From NCBI RefSeq assembly GCF_907164915.1, contig NC_061865.1, forward strand, positions 54,580,587 to 54,644,586: DNA of 64,000 nucleotides, written 5' to 3'. The notes beneath the pieces were generated by a model. That model had not been told where the DNA came from. It did not search any database and worked only from the letters and a program-made list of their open reading frames with translations. The translations under genes were made by a program, and so were the position numbers. How positions within the stretch are numbered: position 1 is the first letter of the stretch; each line of letters starts with the position of its first letter. Below, piece after piece: positions 11,851 through 23,023 of this stretch. This stretch comes from Impatiens glandulifera (Eukaryota; Streptophyta; Magnoliopsida; Ericales; Balsaminaceae).

Positions 11851-12504
11851 ATAATAAAATAAGATGAAAACACGATACCAGACTAGGTAGTTTCAAAGAC
11901 TGAGTAGCTTCAAGTATTTGGAGAAGATTGATGTTATTTCTTTTCTTTTTTGAATCTTGTAAATAAAACCTGCAAGAAATTGGTTATGGAACAACATTAT
12001 AATCTATATCCAAATGTTTCTTTCTTTTATGGAACACTGAGTTTTCTGAAATGTGGACAATAATTTTATTATCACAATATATCTTGAAACATCAGAATTC
12101 AAATGACTTTCATGAATCAAGGCAAAGAAGCCTAGTCAAAATCTTAAATAGCTTCAAGTATAGTATTATTGTCACATAAAAAAAATACCCAAAAGAAACA
12201 GTCCCTTTAAAGTATATTAGATTTAAATTTTCTAGTTGTCCTTATCATGTTGTGTTCCTAAGCAGCATTTTGTTCTAATTCAACAACTCTATTTCCCTTT
12301 GTCACAATCTCAATTTGAGACCAGATTAGTTTCCTGTAGATGAGTCTTATCTGCAGTAACATGTTTGTTTGGTCCAAATACATGCAATTTTTAGAGAAAT
12401 GATCTGCACTCAGCTGGATTATTATGTCTAGAAAGTGGGGATTTGTGTTTTTGTCAACAAGTTAATACTACAAATAACCTATCACATGGATAGACCTGTC
12501 TTTT

Positions 12505-12858
12505 AGGGCATTGTTTGATATGGGTTATTTTAGATTATTTCTAATTAATGTATTATCCAATCTACTGTAACATGATATGGGTTTTATTTAATTAATAACA
12601 AATTTCATTAAAATTAATTTACAAATATGTCTAATATAAATAATTAGATAGATATGGGATATTAAAAACATTATCAAACCAATCTATTATCTCGATAATC
12701 CAATTGGATATAAAGTCGTCTTGATAAAGTATAAGTGATATGGTAGGAAAAATCGACCCAAACCCTTCTAGAGATTATGGGTTAGGTAAGATTAATAACG
12801 TTTAACCCATATCGAACAAGGACTAGATTTTCAAATATCCCCATATCATACAAGGCCT
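12505..12858. mobile_element. Tourist/Harbinger-like MITE
   Basis: The two ends are inverted repeats. The left reads AGGGCATTGTTTGATATGGG and the reverse complement of the right reads AGGCCTTGTATGATATGGGG. G-G-C-x-T-T-G-T-T-T-G-style ends are typical of Tourist/PIF elements. The interior also has self-complementary AACCCATATC-type blocks. The TAA/TTA target duplication is not clean. It sits about 670 bp upstream of the SAUR at 13529. Confidence 0.55.
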
Positions 12859-13417
12859 AATTTAATTGTTAGTAATGTATCATGTATTTAGAGTCAAATT
12901 TAGGTTAGGACTGAGGTTGGGATAAGCTCAACCAACAAAAAAGAAAAAGAAAAAAACGTTAATAATGTGACATATTCTTTTAATTTTTTAATATTTTGTA
13001 AAATTATATGTTAATCTACTTGTTTTATTCATAATTTTGTCAAAAATAAGTTTCAAGCCCATCAAAAACAAAATTAATGCCTACCCTAACTTGTCATTGC
13101 ATGTGTGGTTATTTGAATAAAATTAAAAACCTTTATTTGATTAAGAAATTGGTTTATTTAGACAATATGATTAAAAAAAATAATAATAACTAGTTATTTA
13201 AAAATAATATCAAATAAAACACATCAAACAAAGCCCTAGATTTCAATAAAATATCAGCATCTTCCCCTTAGTGGGAATGAGCAGATAAGCTAAAAAGAGA
13301 AAGTGACATTTTTTTGAAACTTACAATGAACAAATCCATGTGAATGTATCAATTCAAACTGTACCCATGTGAGACTAACCAATTATTTTCAACCACAATA
13401 TCCATCTGGCTTCCCCT

Positions 13418-13427
13418 GTATATATAC
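13418..13427 (+). promoter_or_regulatory. TATA box of the third SAUR gene
   Basis: A TATATATAC run lies about 105 bp upstream of the ATG at 13529, matching the spacing at the other SAUR genes. Confidence 0.6.
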
Positions 13428-13528
13428 AAGTCAAGAACACCAGCCATTCTTCACAATCCCAAAAACAAAATCTACAAAAACCCATTGTTTTGATTGATCG
13501 ATCTAGCTTCTAATTCAGATAATCTGAT

Positions 13529-13843
13529 ATGGGTATTCGATTTCCATCAATGGTTACTCAAGCTAAGCAAATGTTGAAGCAGCAACAACAATCTTCTCTG
13601 ACAAAGAAGATGATGTTGTCAGATGTTCCAAAAGGGTATTTAGCTGTTTATGTTGGATCAGAAGCTGATCAAATGAAGAGATTCATAGTTCCAATTTCGT
13701 ACTTGAATCATCCTGCATTTCAAGATTTGTTAGTTCGATCTGAGGAGGAATTTGGTTTCAATCATCCTATGGGTGGATTAACTATTCCTTGTAGAGAAGA
13801 AGCTTTTTTAGAGATCACTTCTCGACTTAGTCATTCATGGTAG
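13529..13843 (+). CDS. SAUR family auxin-responsive protein (intact, 104 aa)
   Basis: A single-exon SAUR from ATG 13529 to TAG 13841-13843. The N-terminus [14 protein letters not shown] is followed by a Gln-rich stretch, and the core has [53 protein letters not shown] small insertion (SEADQMK) in the first core loop sets it apart from the two minus-strand SAURs. It lies on the opposite strand and about 10 kb away from them, beyond the NLR. The role is expected to be auxin-linked growth control through PP2C.D inhibition, by family knowledge only. Confidence 0.93.
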   Translation: MGIRFPSMVTQAKQMLKQQQQSSLTKKMMLSDVPKGYLAVYVGSEADQMKRFIVPISYLNHPAFQDLLVRSEEEFGFNHPMGGLTIPCREEAFLEITSRLSHSW

Positions 13844-14334
13844 AGATTAGAGAAGATGGTGGAGATAAAAAATGTCTCTTTTCTTCTTCTTTTTTTTTCT
13901 AAAATTTTCTGATTTCTATTATATTTGTAGATTAATCTAAATAATAAGAAGACTTTACATTCAATTTTGGGTGGTGCTATCTTCCAATAATATAATTAAT
14001 AAATAATGTGCACTAACATTTTGATTAATAAAAAAAATCAACTTTAGCATAACACTCAAATTATATATAGTTATGAGTAAAATAGAATTTGTGACATTGG
14101 TTCTCGTATAAAACACTTATATATTTAATTTAAAAGCTCAATATGAGTTTATACTAAAAGATATCCAAAAATTACAAATATATAAATCTAAATTTGTGAA
14201 TGTATAAGAGTATCTCGATGCACGCATTATGGTTTTTTTTGTGATATTTCTTCTTCCAACAGGCCAACAAATGAGAACGTTAAAATGTGTTTCTATCCCC
14301 TCTCTTCTCGGCCTGTTCATCAAACCGTTTTTGT

Positions 14335-14542
14335 AGGGCCGTCTCGTTATTTTTTAGACCCTGGGCCATCTAAGATTTGGGATCTAAATTTTGAATTGAA
14401 AAACAATATTTTAGAGAGAAGGAGAGGAGGATTATAGAGATAAAAAGAAACATAAAACTTAATTTATTTATTTTTATAGTATTGTATAAAAAAATTTGAG
14501 GCCTGCGGTGGCCCATCTTGCCCACCCTAATAGTCAGTCCTG
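14335..14542. mobile_element. Small hAT-like MITE (208 bp)
   Basis: The left end reads TAGGGCCGTCTCGTTA and the reverse complement of the right end reads CAGGACTGACTATTA, a diverged inverted pair typical of hAT ends. The flanks CGTTTTTG (14327-14334) and CTATTTTG (14543-14550) match at 6 of 8 positions, consistent with an old 8-bp target duplication. Confidence 0.55.
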
Positions 14543-14574
14543 CTATTTTGACCTTTTAAAAATGACTCTTAAAA

Positions 14575-15810
14575 TAAGGTTTTAAAATACGCGGTCCGAC
14601 CGACGGTCCAACCGGTCCGACCGCGAAACGGTTTGGTGAGCGGTCCGGGTTTTGCCTTCAAAACGGTCACCTTTCGAACCGGTCAAAATCCGGTCCGACC
14701 GGTCGGCTTAACATGAAAAACAAACCGGTTTTTTCCGATTGGAAAGGTAAATTATATAAATTTTATATAATTATTATTATAATATTATTATAATAATATT
14801 TAATTATTTCTTTTTTCAGTACTCAATACTATACTACCTATTAATGAGCTATGAACCTGTGAGCCTATATTTATTATTACTTTTTGCTTTTGTTTTTGCT
14901 TTTGCTTTAGACTTTAACTTATCACAGTAAACAGAAACAGAGAGAAAGAAAGAAGAAATATGTTGAAGACGACGAAGGAGAGGTTGAAGACGAAGGAGAA
15001 AGACGACTGTTCTTCTCACGACTATCTACTTTAGATCTTCGGTTGTTCTTCAAATCTACATTTGTTTGTCAAATTTTCGGCTGTTCTTCAGATCTTCAGT
15101 AAGTATGAATTCTTGTAGTATTTTCGATAATATGTTGGTTTATCATTGATGAGCAGCAAACAATGAATATGCAATTAGGATTCATTCTTCCATTAGGGTT
15201 TTTTAATTTAGGTATTGTAATTAGGGTTCTTCAATGTGATGTGTGGGTTTATTAATTTGCTTATTGTTTAATGGATTTGCTGACTGTTGATTGCTTCAAT
15301 TTAATTATTGGTACTGAATTTGTTGACTGATTGTTGGATATGGGTAAACTGGTTTTAATTTAGGTATTGTTGATTGATTGTTGGATGTGGGTAAACTGGT
15401 TTTGATGTGATTGTTGTTTTGAACTTTTGATTGTAGGGAATTATGACTAATTGGTGTTATTGTTGTTTTGAATCTTTTGATTGTAAGGAATTATAGATAT
15501 TTCATATTTGGTGTGATTGTTATATTGATTGTAGGGAATTATGGTTATTTTATTTGTTAATTTGATTGTAGAGAATTATGGATATTTGGTATAATATAAA
15601 TTTAATTGACAATTATTAAGTTCAATTAGTATTTATTTGATTATTTTTATATGTCTAACTAATTTATATATATAATTTATATATTAATATATTTAAATTT
15701 ATTTTAAAAAAAAGAATCCGGTTCAACCAGTGGTTTAACCGGTTGAACCGGTCGGACCGAAGTACATCACAAAAACCGGGTTGATGACCGAAACGGTTTT
15801 CAAAACCTTG
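14575..15810. mobile_element. Non-autonomous hAT element with CGGTTCGACCGGT subterminal repeats (1.24 kb)
   Basis: The ends are TAAGGTTTT and AAAACCTTG, flanked by TCTTAAAA (14567-14574) and TCTTAAAC (15811-15818), a 7/8 match to an 8-bp target duplication. Inside both ends are dense, palindrome-rich blocks of CGGTCCGACCGGT-like repeats (about 14590-14740 and 15718-15800), the usual transposase-binding subterminal layout of hAT elements. The interior is AT-rich with a purine-rich, leader-like stretch near 14940-15100. No transposase domain remains. Confidence 0.75.
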
Positions 15811-15819
15811 TCTTAAACT

Positions 15820-16391
15820 ATTTTTTTTAACTTTTGAAATATATATATATATATATGCAAATTTATTCTTCTAACTTATTTTTTTTACTTTTAAAATAAA
15901 AAGTTATAATGTTTTTTAAATGTATAATTAAATCATTAAATTGTATTATATTTAAAATTTTATTTTATTTATTTTATATTTTTACGTTATATTTTATAAA
16001 AATATAACTTAAATTTATAAATTATAAATTTATAATTTTAAACGGTACGAATAAACATAGAAAATAATTAATAATGTTTGTTTTATTATAATATGTTTGT
16101 TTATTTAACAATATTATTGAATTATTTTGTTGTTTTAAAATTATTGATATATAATTAATTTTATCTTAATTTTATTAAATGAATTAGAAAAGATTGAAAT
16201 TAAATATATAAAGTTGATAAATATATAAATAATATTAATAAAGTTAAAAAATTAGTGAAAGAAAAGAATACTATAAGATATTCTTTTTGAGTTTGAAAAT
16301 GGATTTTTGGGTTAGAAGTAAATTATTGTTTGATGTGATATTTATTATATGTTAGGTTTGAGAATGAGTTTGTGAATTGAAGATGGTCTAA
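15820..16391. mobile_element. MITE relic, same family as 46091-46811
   Basis: The right part (about 16080-16391) aligns with the right part of the element at 46.1-46.8 kb. Shared blocks include TTTTTGGGTTA, TTTGATGTGATATTTATTATAT and the terminus AGATGGTCT. The left end with its ATCTCCAAC motif was not found; it may have been lost or diverged beyond recognition. Confidence 0.45.
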
Positions 16392-16919
16392 TATAGCATA
16401 TATCCAAACAATGAACAAACCCTATCTAATTTATGATTATGGAATATACTATCGAATGTCTTAATAAATATAAATTGATATATTTATTCAAATAATTAAT
16501 CAAGCTAATCAATTATTTCTATTAATAATCGATTATTTCTATTAATAGTGCAGAATAAGGGTGTAAACAAACCAATCAAATTGTACTGATCAAATCGAAT
16601 AACAAGTCGTTTTTTAAACCGTTGAAATGATCCAAACGTTACGGTAACGAATTTTAAAAATATAGATACTTCAGCCTTTAAATTAAAATAAATATTAAAA
16701 AATATAGATGATAACTTGATTGCATATTTAGTGGCGTATCAATTATGTAGAAAATTTATCATGAACATTCTTCCATTAACGTGGACGATGGTTCATCAAT
16801 CTGGTTTTTTTTAGAATTCATGGTGTGAAGTAAGTGTTTTGCTATTGTTTTCCGTGATAGATATAGAAAAATGTTATCATTTGAAGAAAGTAAACTAATA
16901 ATAAATTGTTATCCTTAGT

Positions 16920-17490
16920 GGTCAACAAATGAGTGTCCCTGATGAACCATGATACGATGCGATGGAGGAAAATGGATAAGTTTCATATGAACACTATTAT
17001 TCTCTTTTCGATAGAATTGTTTCAACTAAGTTGTGCTGAGAGAAATGAGAATTTAAGTTTCCTACTAAGATCTCTTTTTTCGAATGGAGTGGATTCTAAC
17101 TAATGATAGATGTATGCACAAGGGTTTTATCTTAGTCCATCGATGTTGTGTGTCTCAAAGAGGTGGAGACGGTTCATTGTCTTCTTTTACATTGTAATGG
17201 TGTCGTTGATATTTCGAGTCTTCTTTGGAAAATTACTGACATTCATTTGGTTATGTCGAGAATCATTGGTGCGTGTTGGGAAATATAGATTGAGGCGGCT
17301 AGATTTGTGGGTACGAGACAAATCGTTATATTTCTATTACTTTTAGTGGATACTTTGGTTGGAGAAGAATCGTAGAATCTTCAACAATCTGAAACGGCGG
17401 TTGCGGGATTTTTCACAATGCTATTATCTTGATATTATATGAGGTTCGATCTGAAAGTCGGTAAATTTGGTCAGAGATCTCATTGCCCTT
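16920..17490 (+). mobile_element. LINE relic, 3' end
   Basis: Fragments in shifting frames spell LINE RT C-terminal signatures: E-T-V-H-C-L-L-L-H-C near 17170-17200 (zf-RVT), and W-I-L-W-L-E-K-N-R-R-I-F-N-N near 17349-17390. Frameshifts and stops break the reading. It is an independent insertion from the relic at 11.2 kb. Confidence 0.7.
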
Positions 17491-18007
17491 GAGTAAAATC
17501 TTTGCATAACATTAATTTTTAATATATTTGATTGATTTTTCCTACACAAGTGTTATATTTTTGTTGTTGTGCATAAACGACTATTCATTTTATAATATCA
17601 TTACATTGATTATTTTTAAAAAAATAATAAATTTGATTGCATTTTTTTTTGTTTAAAAAAAATATATATGCTAAATCAATTTTTATGTATTTTATTATTA
17701 TTTCAAAATAAATTTTATGTACACTTATATTATTTAGTAATATTTTTTTATGAAAACTAATCTTCTATAAGATGAATAAATCAAACCTGTCATCACGGGT
17801 TTGATAATGTATCCTACCCTGAACAGCTATTATAAATAAGTTTAATATATTTTTTTTAATAATCATGGAATGGAGAACTTAATATTTTAAAGTATGTAGA
17901 GTTCATGGTTAGATAAATACATTTAAATTAATTACACATGACTTCATTAAAAATTCTTTTTATAAAAAATTAATAATATGGAAATAAGATAGTATATAAT
18001 CAAATAA

Positions 18008-19676
18008 TAGGGGTAAGCAAACGATAAACCCAATATATATTATCCACCCCATATTCAATTCAAATTAAATTTATTTTATTTATATTATTTACTAATATGA
18101 ATTGGGTAATCTAAATTATTTTTTTATTTAACATGTATTTAACTCATTTAATACATTTTTATCCGTTTAATACGTTTTTGACATATTTAACATGTTTTTA
18201 GTACGTTTTGACACGTTTAACACGTTTTTTTACGTTTTTGGCACGTTTAACACATTTTTTCATGTTCTGGGCATATTTAACACGTTTTTAAAACGTTTAA
18301 CACGTTTTTCACGATTATGACACATTTAAAACATTTTGACACGTTTTCACGTTTTTAGCATTTTAACATGTTTTGACACGTTTAACATGTTTTTCACGTT
18401 TTTAACATTTTTAACATGTTTAATACGTTTTTCACATGTTTAACACGTTTTCCACATTTTTCACGTTATTTGCACGTTTTGACACGTTTAACACGTTTCT
18501 CACATTTTTGACACGTTTAACATGCCAAAAACGTGAAAACCATGTTAAATGTTCCAAAATATGAAGACGTATTAAACGTGTCAAAACGTGAAAATGTGTT
18601 AAACATACCAAAAATGTGTTAAAGTTGTCAAAACGTGTTAAACGTGCAAAAAAACATATTACAAATGTCAAAAATATGTTAAATGTGCAAAAACGTGTTA
18701 AACGTGTTAAAATATCAAAAACGTGTTAAACGTGCCAAAAATGTGAAAATGCGTTAAACGTACCAAAACGTGTTAAATGTGCTAAAAATGTGTTAAATGA
18801 GTTTAAAATGTGTTAAACGTGTTCAACATGTCAAAAACGTGTTAAACGTACCAAAAATATGAAAAACTTGTTAAACGTGTGAAAAGCGTATAAACGTGTG
18901 AAAATATGTTAAACATGTTAAAAATGTGTGGAAAACGTGTTAAACGTGTGAAAAACATGTTAAACATGTTATATATCAAAAACGTGTTAAACGTGTGAAA
19001 AATGTGAAAATCGTGTTAAACTTGTCAAAAACGTGTTAAATGTGCCAAAAATATGAAAACCGTGTTAAACTTGTCAAAAACGTGTTAAATGTGTTCGAAA
19101 TGTCAAAAACGTGTTAAACATGCCAAAAACGTGTTAGATTTGTCAAAAATATGTTAAACGTATTAAACCTATTAAAAATGTATTAAACGTGTGAAAAACG
19201 TGTTATTAGTGTGAAAACGTGTTAAATGTGTTAAACATGTCAAAAATGTGTGGAAAACGTGTTATTAGTGTGAAAACATGTTAAACTTGTTAAACATGTC
19301 AAAAATGTGTTAAACGTGCCAAAAACGTGTTAAACGTGCCAAAAATGTATTAAACGTGTCAAAAACGTGTTAAACATGCTAAAACGTGTTATAAGTGTGA
19401 AAACGTGTTAAACATATTAAAAACGTGTTAAACGTGCCAAAAACGTGTGAAAAACGTGTTCAACATTTTAAAAACATGTTCGACTTGAAGTTGGAAAATT
19501 ATTAGTTTATATTTGATTAATAATAGAGAATTAAATTAAATTTATATAATTTGAGTAATTTAGGTAACCCTAACCCAACCCAAATTCAGCTCAACTCATA
19601 TTCAACACAACCCATATTCAACCCAACCCAAATTAATATTTTGGGTTTGGGTAAACTCAAATTATGCTCACCCCTA
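18008..19676. mobile_element. Inverted-repeat element filled with ACGTGTTAAAC minisatellite
   Basis: The outer ends are inverted: TAGGGGTAAGCA on the left, and the reverse complement of the right end reads TAGGGGTGAGCA. Both are followed inward by telomere-like ACCCAAACCC or AACCCAATAT-type sequence. The core (about 18130-19490) is made of degenerate units of about 15-20 bp. They read TTTAACACGTTTTT up to about 18525 and AAAAACGTGTTAAACGTG after that, so the array flips orientation once. The left arm is about 0.4 kb and the right about 0.95 kb. TAGGG ends recall hAT elements, but I found no convincing 8-bp target duplication. No coding capacity is visible. Confidence 0.7.
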
Positions 19677-20408
19677 ATGAGATATGTGTAAATCACACCC
19701 ACACAAATTATTGAAGATGCGCCTACTAATGGTCAAGAATGCTAGTTTTTTTTTTTTGGTAAAGATAATTTAGTTATGAATTTGGTAATGAATTAGTTAT
19801 GAATTTGTTAGATAGTTAAATTAAGTTATTATAACCATTGTTATTAGTTAATAACCGTTATAACAATATTTGTATTAAATAATATTAATTATAAAAGTTT
19901 AAGTATAATTTGTATATATAATTAGTTGAGATACTTATTTAGAATAGGTGAGAGTTTTTTTTACCTGTATTAGACTTTGTGGTACTATTAATATTGAATA
20001 AAATGTCACAAATTTCTTTATGATTTTTTCTCTCAAGTTGTGTTTTTTATTTTCTCTCAAGATTCTCTCTACAAATCATTAACATCTCTTCTTAATTCAA
20101 CGAAAATCGTTGAATCACACAGAGGTCAAGGGAGTCAAAGGGTGGTGACATTGATCATTAGTCTTCAATCGACTTTTTCATCTCCCCTTAAGGGCGCCTC
20201 ACGCTCTAGGTCTTGGGAGGCTATGCATTTTAGTGTGAATCGAAGAAATTGTGTCATTTAATTTAATGTGTAATGACTAAACTTGGATAGAAAAATTAAT
20301 TAATATAATTTAATCATATTTTTTTAAGTGAAGTGTTTTACTACTATTAATATAGAAAAATGATGTTTGATTATTAATATATATCAGATATTATTAATAA
20401 TAAATAAT

Positions 20409-20650
20409 ATTATTTATTTATAAAATAAAATAGTATATAATTAAAGGGATTTAATTATAAAATTAAAATTTTAAAAAGTATTATTTATTTATAAAATAAA
20501 ATAGTATATAATTAAAGGGATTTAATTATAAAATTAAAATTTTAAAAAGTATTATTTATTTATGAAATAAATAATATATAATTAAATTTGTTAATTATGG
20601 AGTTAAAGTTTTAAAAAAGATATTATCTATTTATAAAATAATATATAATC
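20409..20650. repeat. Tandem repeat, 71-bp period, about 3.4 copies
   Basis: Units begin at 20409, 20480, 20551 and 20622, each with an ATTATTTATTTATAAAATAA-like start. The first two units are essentially identical; the third and the partial fourth are diverged. The array is very AT-rich. Confidence 0.9.
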
Positions 20651-20672
20651 AAAGTATTAATTAAGAAAAGAG

Positions 20673-20720
20673 TTAAGCTTTTTAGATCTTCTCTCCTTAA
20701 GCTTTTTAGATCTTCTCTCC
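20673..20720. repeat. 24-bp direct duplication
   Basis: Two identical adjacent 24-bp units (20673-20696 and 20697-20720) contain AAGCTTTTTAGATC. It looks like a recent slippage or repair event. Confidence 0.85.
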
Positions 20721-21999
20721 TTAATATTTTAGACCCTTAACTAAAATATAAATACAAAGAAATATAACTTTCTTTTCTCATATGATATGATAGATAGGTC
20801 AAAACTTTAATACAAATAAATATAACTATATTTGAAATTATTAAAAGTTAGAGCACAATTATTTTCTTGAAGTAATTCCGAGGTACTAGAATATTATACT
20901 ACTTAGGTACAAATGACCATTGAAGCAATGTTATTGATTTTCTTTTGTTCATTTGTCTTGGATCATATCTCCGATTATTAATCTCATTCTCACACCCAAA
21001 ATATAGGAAACATTACATCAAACAAACAGTAATTTATTTTTAATTCAAAAACTTATTTTCAAACTAAAAAAAATATTTCTAAAATATTTTTTTTTTACTA
21101 ACTTTTTAACATTTTTAATAGTATCTACCTATTTATAAATTTTACAAATTAAATCTCAAAATTTTTTCTATTTAATTAAAAATTTAAAAATCAAATATTT
21201 TCATCTTGAAATATTTTGTAATTTGTAATTTGTAATTTATAATTTGTAATGTTATTTTCCTACTTTATATTCTATTTTAATGTAGTTTTTAATCCTTTTT
21301 CTTAATTTTGTTAATTATTAGAAATTTAAGATATATAAAAAATATATATAAGAAAAAAATAATTAAATATATATAAACAAATAAAATTAATATATAAAAA
21401 AATTATATAAATATATAAAAAAAACAAAATTAATATATTAAAAGATTATATAAAAATAAAAAATAAAATATATAAAAATAAATAAATTTAAACCTATAAC
21501 CTTACAATATTAAAATATATTATAAAATAGAGGTTTTTTTTCTAACTAGTCAGAAATATAATGTAGGATGTAGGGATGTCGACAATTGTATAAAGAATTG
21601 TTCGTCCAAGTGGTACACAACAGACTACTTTGACTTTTCTGGCTATGTCGGCAGTGATAACATTTTTCTTTACATTTATCTCATTCAATATTAAATTAAC
21701 TTATTGTAATTTCTTATTTGGAATTTAATAATAAAAATAGAGATAATACATGTATTTTTCAGTTTTTATAGTTTATTCAATGAGAAAGGATCGGAGAAAT
21801 GATATGGATGATTTGTTGAGAGGAGAGAGAAATTGATCAAAAACACATCATGCGTATCAGCGTATGAGTTTGAGAGTGGGTTGGAGCTTTTAAATTCAAA
21901 ATTGGTTTGCGTATGCCATTGAAGACGGTCTTAACAATCGAAGATAAGATGATCTAATCGGGCTTGTGTGGATTAATTAGAGGAATAACGCATTGAGCT

Positions 22000-22303
22000 T
22001 GTTGGGTTTTTGGCTCATATTTTATTGAAGTTTATATATTGTAATGGGCTTTAAGTCTTTATTGAGCTTAAGAGTAATAGTTTAGTCTTTTAGGTTTTTA
22101 TGTACTCCTATAAATAGAGATATTATAACCTAGGGTTACTTGGACCATTATTCTATGGAAAATCAATAGAATGAACGACTCTCCAAGGATGTAGGCATTG
22201 TTGGTCGAATCTCGTTATATCATGTGTTCTTTATTATTATTCTTTATCATTTTATCTCTATATCTTCTTTTATTGTGTGTTTAGATTAGATATTTTGTCA
22301 ACA
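22000..22303 (+). mobile_element. Isolated LTR (304 bp, TGTTG..CAACA)
   Basis: The segment starts TGTTGGG and ends TGTCAACA, the inverted ends typical of plant LTRs. Inside is a TATA box (CTATAAATAG near 22110) and an R/U5-like part with the phrase GGATGTAGGCATTG, seen in many Copia-type LTRs. No partner LTR, primer-binding site or gag/pol was seen nearby. The 5-bp flanks (GAGCT and AAACT) do not match, so a clean solo LTR is not proven. Confidence 0.5.
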
Positions 22304-22546
22304 AAACTCTCATCTCTATCGATACCACCAGGTCTAACTCGATTCACGCATCAACATGTATTCTTCTTTGAAACTATACATTAATGATCATCAGTAATGC
22401 ATAGAGATCCTAATATTAAATGCTAAGATTTTGATTTGAAATTCCGCTTAAAACACATAATATATGAATGTCATTGGTGGTGGAGGGAGGACTCCAAAAA
22501 AGGGTCAATCTTTGACTAGACTTCGTTTCCACAACCAAAAGAGGGA

Positions 22547-22823
22547 GAAGCCTCATGTTGGCACACAACTTAGGCAGCAAACTCGGTCCAAAGTGGTGCT
22601 CAGACCTTTGGAATCGTGGTAGGCGTCGTGTGTCGGCTATTTGGGTAGACTAGATGAAAGCAGTTCATGTCGGACCTAAATCTTTTGATTTTCAAATGTT
22701 AGTGGCACGTCCTGGAGTTAAGAACGAAAAAAGTGATTATGGTAGACTTGATCCAATCAGTATTACTAGCCATAAGGATTGGAGTGCCCTAAGCAACAAA
22801 ATAAAATATACTTATATTTAGTT
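22547..22823 (+). pseudogene. Unidentified broken coding fragment
   Basis: One frame stays open over about 90 codons except for a single TAG near 22654. It is richer in G+C than its surroundings and encodes a basic, Trp-containing segment (LGPKWCSDLWN) and then RPGVKNEKSDYGRLDP. I do not recognise the family. It is probably a transposon or gene relic. Confidence 0.3.
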
Positions 22824-23023
22824 AAAATAATTATATTTTATATAGTAAATATAATAAGTTTATATTATTTTAAAAAAAATAGGTAATTTAGCTTATTTGG
22901 TTAATTGATCTGATAACACATTTAGGGATCAAACCTTGTTAGTGTTATTTTTTTTATTATAGGTGCCCTGTGTGGGAGGTTCTAGGTGGCTTCCTAGCCG
23001 GTCTTACCCTAGTGTCTTCCATG

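Larger units (their letters stand above)
10663..13528. other. Intergenic, NLR to SAUR
   Basis: The first few hundred bases are probably the NLR 3' UTR. A LINE relic follows at about 11160-11850 and a Tourist-like MITE at 12505-12858. I see no intact gene. The last 120 bases are the SAUR promoter and leader. Confidence 0.6.

Noticed and set aside
18432..18671. Open frame across the ACGTG minisatellite
   Set aside because: It is a by-product of a short repeat without stops in one frame; composition is that of the repeat.
17996..19685. Target-site duplication around the ACGTG minisatellite element
   Set aside because: ATCAAATAA and ATGAGATAT match at only 6 of 9 positions in AT-rich DNA, which is not enough to claim.
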